From positions 1 through 7,450 of the forward strand of contig CAIYWF010000031.1 of NCBI GenBank assembly GCA_903929845.1: a stretch of 7,450 bases of DNA, written 5' to 3'. This DNA comes from an uncultured Chlorobiaceae bacterium (GTDB lineage Bacteria; Bacteroidota; Chlorobiia; Chlorobiales; Chlorobiaceae). The notes under the pieces are model-generated. The model did not search any database. It was not told the origin of the DNA and saw only the letters and a program-made list of their open reading frames with translations. Positions 5,087-7,450 of this stretch are shown here, one piece after another; the first letter of the stretch is position 1, and every line of letters starts with the position of its first letter. Made by a program: the position numbers and the translations under genes.

Positions 5087-6781
5087 TTATTTGATCTTCC
5101 ACTCATAAACGTTATAAAGCGTTGAGATAAGGTTGACATCAACATTCTGGATGCGGCGGCTGAATCCCTCAAGCTCGTCATAATAATAAAGAAAAGTTCT
5201 CGGTTGTTCGTCGTGCAGGATCTTCTGGTAGCGTTTCCAGAGTGCTACAGAGCGTTCATCTGGAAGTGGGCCGCTCAGTGCAGCAATAACCATATCAAGC
5301 TCACGATGCTGAAAAGCGGAGGAGTTGAACGGATGCTTAGCAAAATCGGATCCCCAGATGACAAGCTGAAAGGGGAGTGTTTCAGCAGCCATCCCTGAAA
5401 GAGCGGCATCATAGCGGAACTCATTCTGGTTTTTATTAAAAATCAGTCCTTCATCAAACTTAAGACGACAGTCAATACCAATTTCACGGAGGTTTTGCTG
5501 AATAATCGTTGCAGCATAGTTACGCCTTGGATTGCCCACCGGAGCCGCAAGCTCAAAAGAGAATTTCTTCCCGTTATTTTGCAGAATACCATTCGGGCCA
5601 GGCTCCCACCCGGCCTCGCGCAGTAAAGCAGAAGCTTTCCGGGGGTTATAGTTGTATGGATCAAGCGAGACATCGGCAAGCTCCCTGTAGGCGGGCGAAA
5701 GAGAGGTGTTGACGATGGTGGCGTGCTCAGGGCCCATAAAGCCATCAATAATCGACTGCCGGTCAATGGCTATGGTTAGTGCACGGCGTACCAGTTTGTC
5801 ACCAAACAGGGTATTCGGCTTTATCTGATGGTTCCTGCGATACGCCTCTCCGTCAATGTTTAGCCAGACAATACTGTCGAAGTAACGGTTCTGTACCGGT
5901 CTGATGATAATCGAAGGCGAGCTTTTGCCCAGCTCTTTAACATCCTTGGGATTGATTCCTCCAGCCGAAAGCATAGCATCAATCTGGCCGGATTTCAGCA
6001 TGGCAAGCCGGGTTGTGTATTCCGGAACCACCATAAAAACCATGTTCGTGATGGTGGCTGGATGGGGCAGCGTTGATGAAGGGTTCGTGACAAGCTCAAG
6101 TTTTTCCTGTCGTACCCACTTTTTCAACTTGTAGGGGCCTGCGCTTACTATCGGTATTTCTGTAGCTCTGGTGCGGATCTCATCCGGTGGAAAAGCCTTG
6201 AAAACATGCTCGGCGACCGGCATCAGATCATTGAAATGATCGAGCACAATCTCCTGCGCCATAGGTTTACTGAAATGCAGCACCAGGGTTGAATCGTCCG
6301 GTGTTTCGACTGCGTTTGAAATATCAGCGGTTCCATCAGCAAGCAGAACAAGATCATTGAGATAGTGCTGCCTGGAACTGGCAATTCCTGGGTTCTTGTA
6401 TAAGTAATAGGAGTACTTGAAATCATGCGACGTCACTTTTTCCCCATCTTCCCAGAGAGCATCACTTCGTAAATGGAAGGTGACTTTTTTCCCGTTTTCA
6501 GAGAACTCCCAGCTTTTGGCGGTGTTTGGAAGAAAGGTAATGCCGCCCTTCTTTTCGTCGTATTCGGGTTTCACCAGCGAAGGATAGAGCAACTTGCACA
6601 CCTCGCGTGACATCGAAAACTGGATGAGCAGAGGATTGAGATAGTCGAAATCAGCCGAAATGGCCATGACAATCCGGTCACGCCGCAACTCAATATTGTT
6701 CTGGCGGCAGGCAGAAATTCCGGCAAGCATCAGAAGTATTGCTATTGAGTAAAGTAATTTCTGCGGGAGTGTCCGTTTCAT
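5087..6781 (-). CDS. Peptide/solute-binding lipoprotein of ABC transporter family 5 (OppA/DppA type)
   Basis: This is a 564-residue cell-surface or periplasmic lipoprotein, probably binding peptides or similar solutes. The start at 6781 gives a clean lipoprotein signal: MKRTLPQKLL, a hydrophobic run, then the lipobox ISAC with the modified cysteine at C25. Family-5 marks follow: NTAKSWEFSENGKKVTFHLR and WEDGEKVTSHDFKYSYYL (about 86-127), GPYKLKKW, VRRALTIAIDRQSII and the YNPRKASALLREAGW helix, with a normal C-terminal lobe. An in-frame ATG at 6883 was rejected because it lies inside the terminator hairpin of the upstream gene and would spoil the signal peptide. An AGGA lies almost against the chosen ATG. 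No permease or ATPase genes flank it in this window, so the transporter is either elsewhere or absent; the ligand is unknown. Confidence 0.88.
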   Translation of the reverse strand: MKRTLPQKLLYSIAILLMLAGISACRQNNIELRRDRIVMAISADFDYLNPLLIQFSMSREVCKLLYPSLVKPEYDEKKGGITFLPNTAKSWEFSENGKKVTFHLRSDALWEDGEKVTSHDFKYSYYLYKNPGIASSRQHYLNDLVLLADGTADISNAVETPDDSTLVLHFSKPMAQEIVLDHFNDLMPVAEHVFKAFPPDEIRTRATEIPIVSAGPYKLKKWVRQEKLELVTNPSSTLPHPATITNMVFMVVPEYTTRLAMLKSGQIDAMLSAGGINPKDVKELGKSSPSIIIRPVQNRYFDSIVWLNIDGEAYRRNHQIKPNTLFGDKLVRRALTIAIDRQSIIDGFMGPEHATIVNTSLSPAYRELADVSLDPYNYNPRKASALLREAGWEPGPNGILQNNGKKFSFELAAPVGNPRRNYAATIIQQNLREIGIDCRLKFDEGLIFNKNQNEFRYDAALSGMAAETLPFQLVIWGSDFAKHPFNSSAFQHRELDMVIAALSGPLPDERSVALWKRYQKILHDEQPRTFLYYYDELEGFSRRIQNVDVNLISTLYNVYEWKIK

Positions 6782-6866
6782 TTCCTGGCGCTTGTGGTTG
6801 AATATTTCATTCCCAGAAGGTAGGGAAAACAATGAACAGAAGACAATGGATTTAATAACAGACGCG

Positions 6867-6895
6867 AAAAAGCCGTCCTGCATTCAAGACGGCTT
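6867..6895 (-). terminator. Rho-independent terminator after the pstS-like gene
   Basis: On the minus strand AAGCCGTC (6895-6888) pairs perfectly with GACGGCTT (6877-6870) around a 10-base loop, and the 3' arm runs into a TTTTT tract (6871-6867). It lies about 45 bases past the pstS-like stop codon and before the solute-binding lipoprotein gene, so the two are separate transcription units. Confidence 0.85.
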
Positions 6896-6937
6896 CTTGC
6901 TGTTTGATGTTGTCAAAAGAGCTGTTTTGTTCAGCAC

Positions 6938-7450
6938 TCAATAATAGTTGACAAAGCCGGTTTCGCTGATGATATGTTTGCCTTCAGGTGTTTTTGGCAA
7001 GTCAATAAATTGCTTTACAGCGCCAGTCGGATTGCCGTTTGTGTACATAAAGAGCGGGCGAGTAATCGGGTAGGTTCCATTCTTGACCGTCCTGACGTCA
7101 GCCTCAACACCATCAACCAGAACAGCTTTGACTGAACTGTCAACAAAACCGAGACCGATATAGCTTATTGCCGCAGGCGTCGAAGCAACACGACTCTTGA
7201 TTGCGCCATTGCTTGACTGAGTTTCAGCTCTCTTCGAAATGGGGTTCTCCTTGCCCATAACCAGTTCTTTAAAGGTATCAGCCGTCCCACTGTTCGATTC
7301 GCGCTGGATGACCACGATAGCCGAATTTGCGCCGCCAAGCTGGTTCCAGTTGGTATACTTGCCCATGTAAATACCCCGAATCTGTGCCTTTGAGAGTGCA
7401 TTGATACGATTGCTCGGATGAACAACAATTGAAAGGCCATCAAGCGCAAC
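6938..7450 (-). CDS. pstS: PstS-like phosphate ABC transporter substrate-binding protein, C-terminal part (5' end outside window)
   Basis: The frame is open to the window edge and yields the last 170 residues, ending SETGFVNYY at TAA 6938. Family features of periplasmic phosphate-binding proteins are DGLSIVVHPSN, RGIYMGKYTNWNQLGG (the 'I.GKitnW..lGG' motif), QRESNSGTADTF (the RexxSGT phosphate loop), a later SNGAI loop and PAAISYIGLGFVD. It would deliver phosphate to PstCAB. The N-terminus and any signal peptide are outside the window. A close relative for another oxyanion cannot be ruled out. The ATG at 7366 is internal. Its terminator is at 6867-6895. Confidence 0.87.
   Translation of the reverse strand, partial: VALDGLSIVVHPSNRINALSKAQIRGIYMGKYTNWNQLGGANSAIVVIQRESNSGTADTFKELVMGKENPISKRAETQSSNGAIKSRVASTPAAISYIGLGFVDSSVKAVLVDGVEADVRTVKNGTYPITRPLFMYTNGNPTGAVKQFIDLPKTPEGKHIISETGFVNYY

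Noticed and set aside
6782..6883. Longer start for the solute-binding lipoprotein at 6883
   Set aside because: The extra 34 residues begin inside the terminator hairpin of the upstream gene and precede a clean lipoprotein signal peptide.

Overview
The window looks like chromosomal DNA of a green sulfur bacterium (Chlorobium-type). The main reason is a three-gene bacteriochlorophyll operon, bchF-bchC-bchX, on the minus strand, whose proteins read as complete family members. All calls come from reading the sequence and its translations; no database search was run.

Layout. (1) 1-213, plus strand: the last 70 codons of typA/bipA. (2) 210-275: a stray copy of the last codons of bchX, minus strand, whose stop codon overlaps the typA stop. 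(3) 276-2402: an inserted island holding a decayed non-coding stretch with a possible glycosyl-phosphotransferase remnant, a promoter, a two-gene Type II restriction-modification operon (methyltransferase 757-1614, endonuclease 1595-2332) and the well-signalled start of a third reading frame that runs into bchX. (4) 2403-4986, minus strand: bchX, bchC and bchF, transcribed as bchF-bchC-bchX from a good sigma-70-like promoter at 5045-5073. (5) 5087-6781, minus strand: a lipoprotein of the oligopeptide-binding (SBP family 5) type. (6) 6867-6895: a rho-independent terminator for the next gene. (7) 6938-7450, minus strand: the C-terminal part of a PstS-like phosphate-binding protein, cut by the window edge.

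How the genes work together. BchF hydrates the C3 vinyl group of the chlorophyllide, BchC oxidises the resulting hydroxyethyl group to acetyl, and BchX is the ATP-dependent iron protein that feeds electrons to BchYZ (not in this window) for ring B reduction. Together these steps lead to bacteriochlorophyllide a. The restriction-modification pair is unrelated to this pathway.

Two observations stand out. First, the island is bounded by a direct repeat of the bchX 3' end (210-275 and 2403-2468; 63 of 66 bases identical, with a 55-base exact core). It therefore sits between bchX and typA, whose stop codons probably once overlapped, and the intact bchX still has a complete tail. No integrase or transposase is visible, which fits the 'insertion with long target duplication' pattern described for restriction-modification complexes. 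Second, the last ~55 residues of BchX align without gaps to the consensus of sigma-70 region 4 helix-turn-helix domains. This suggests a DNA-binding-like tail on a pigment-synthesis enzyme, and the duplicated segment encodes the end of that tail.
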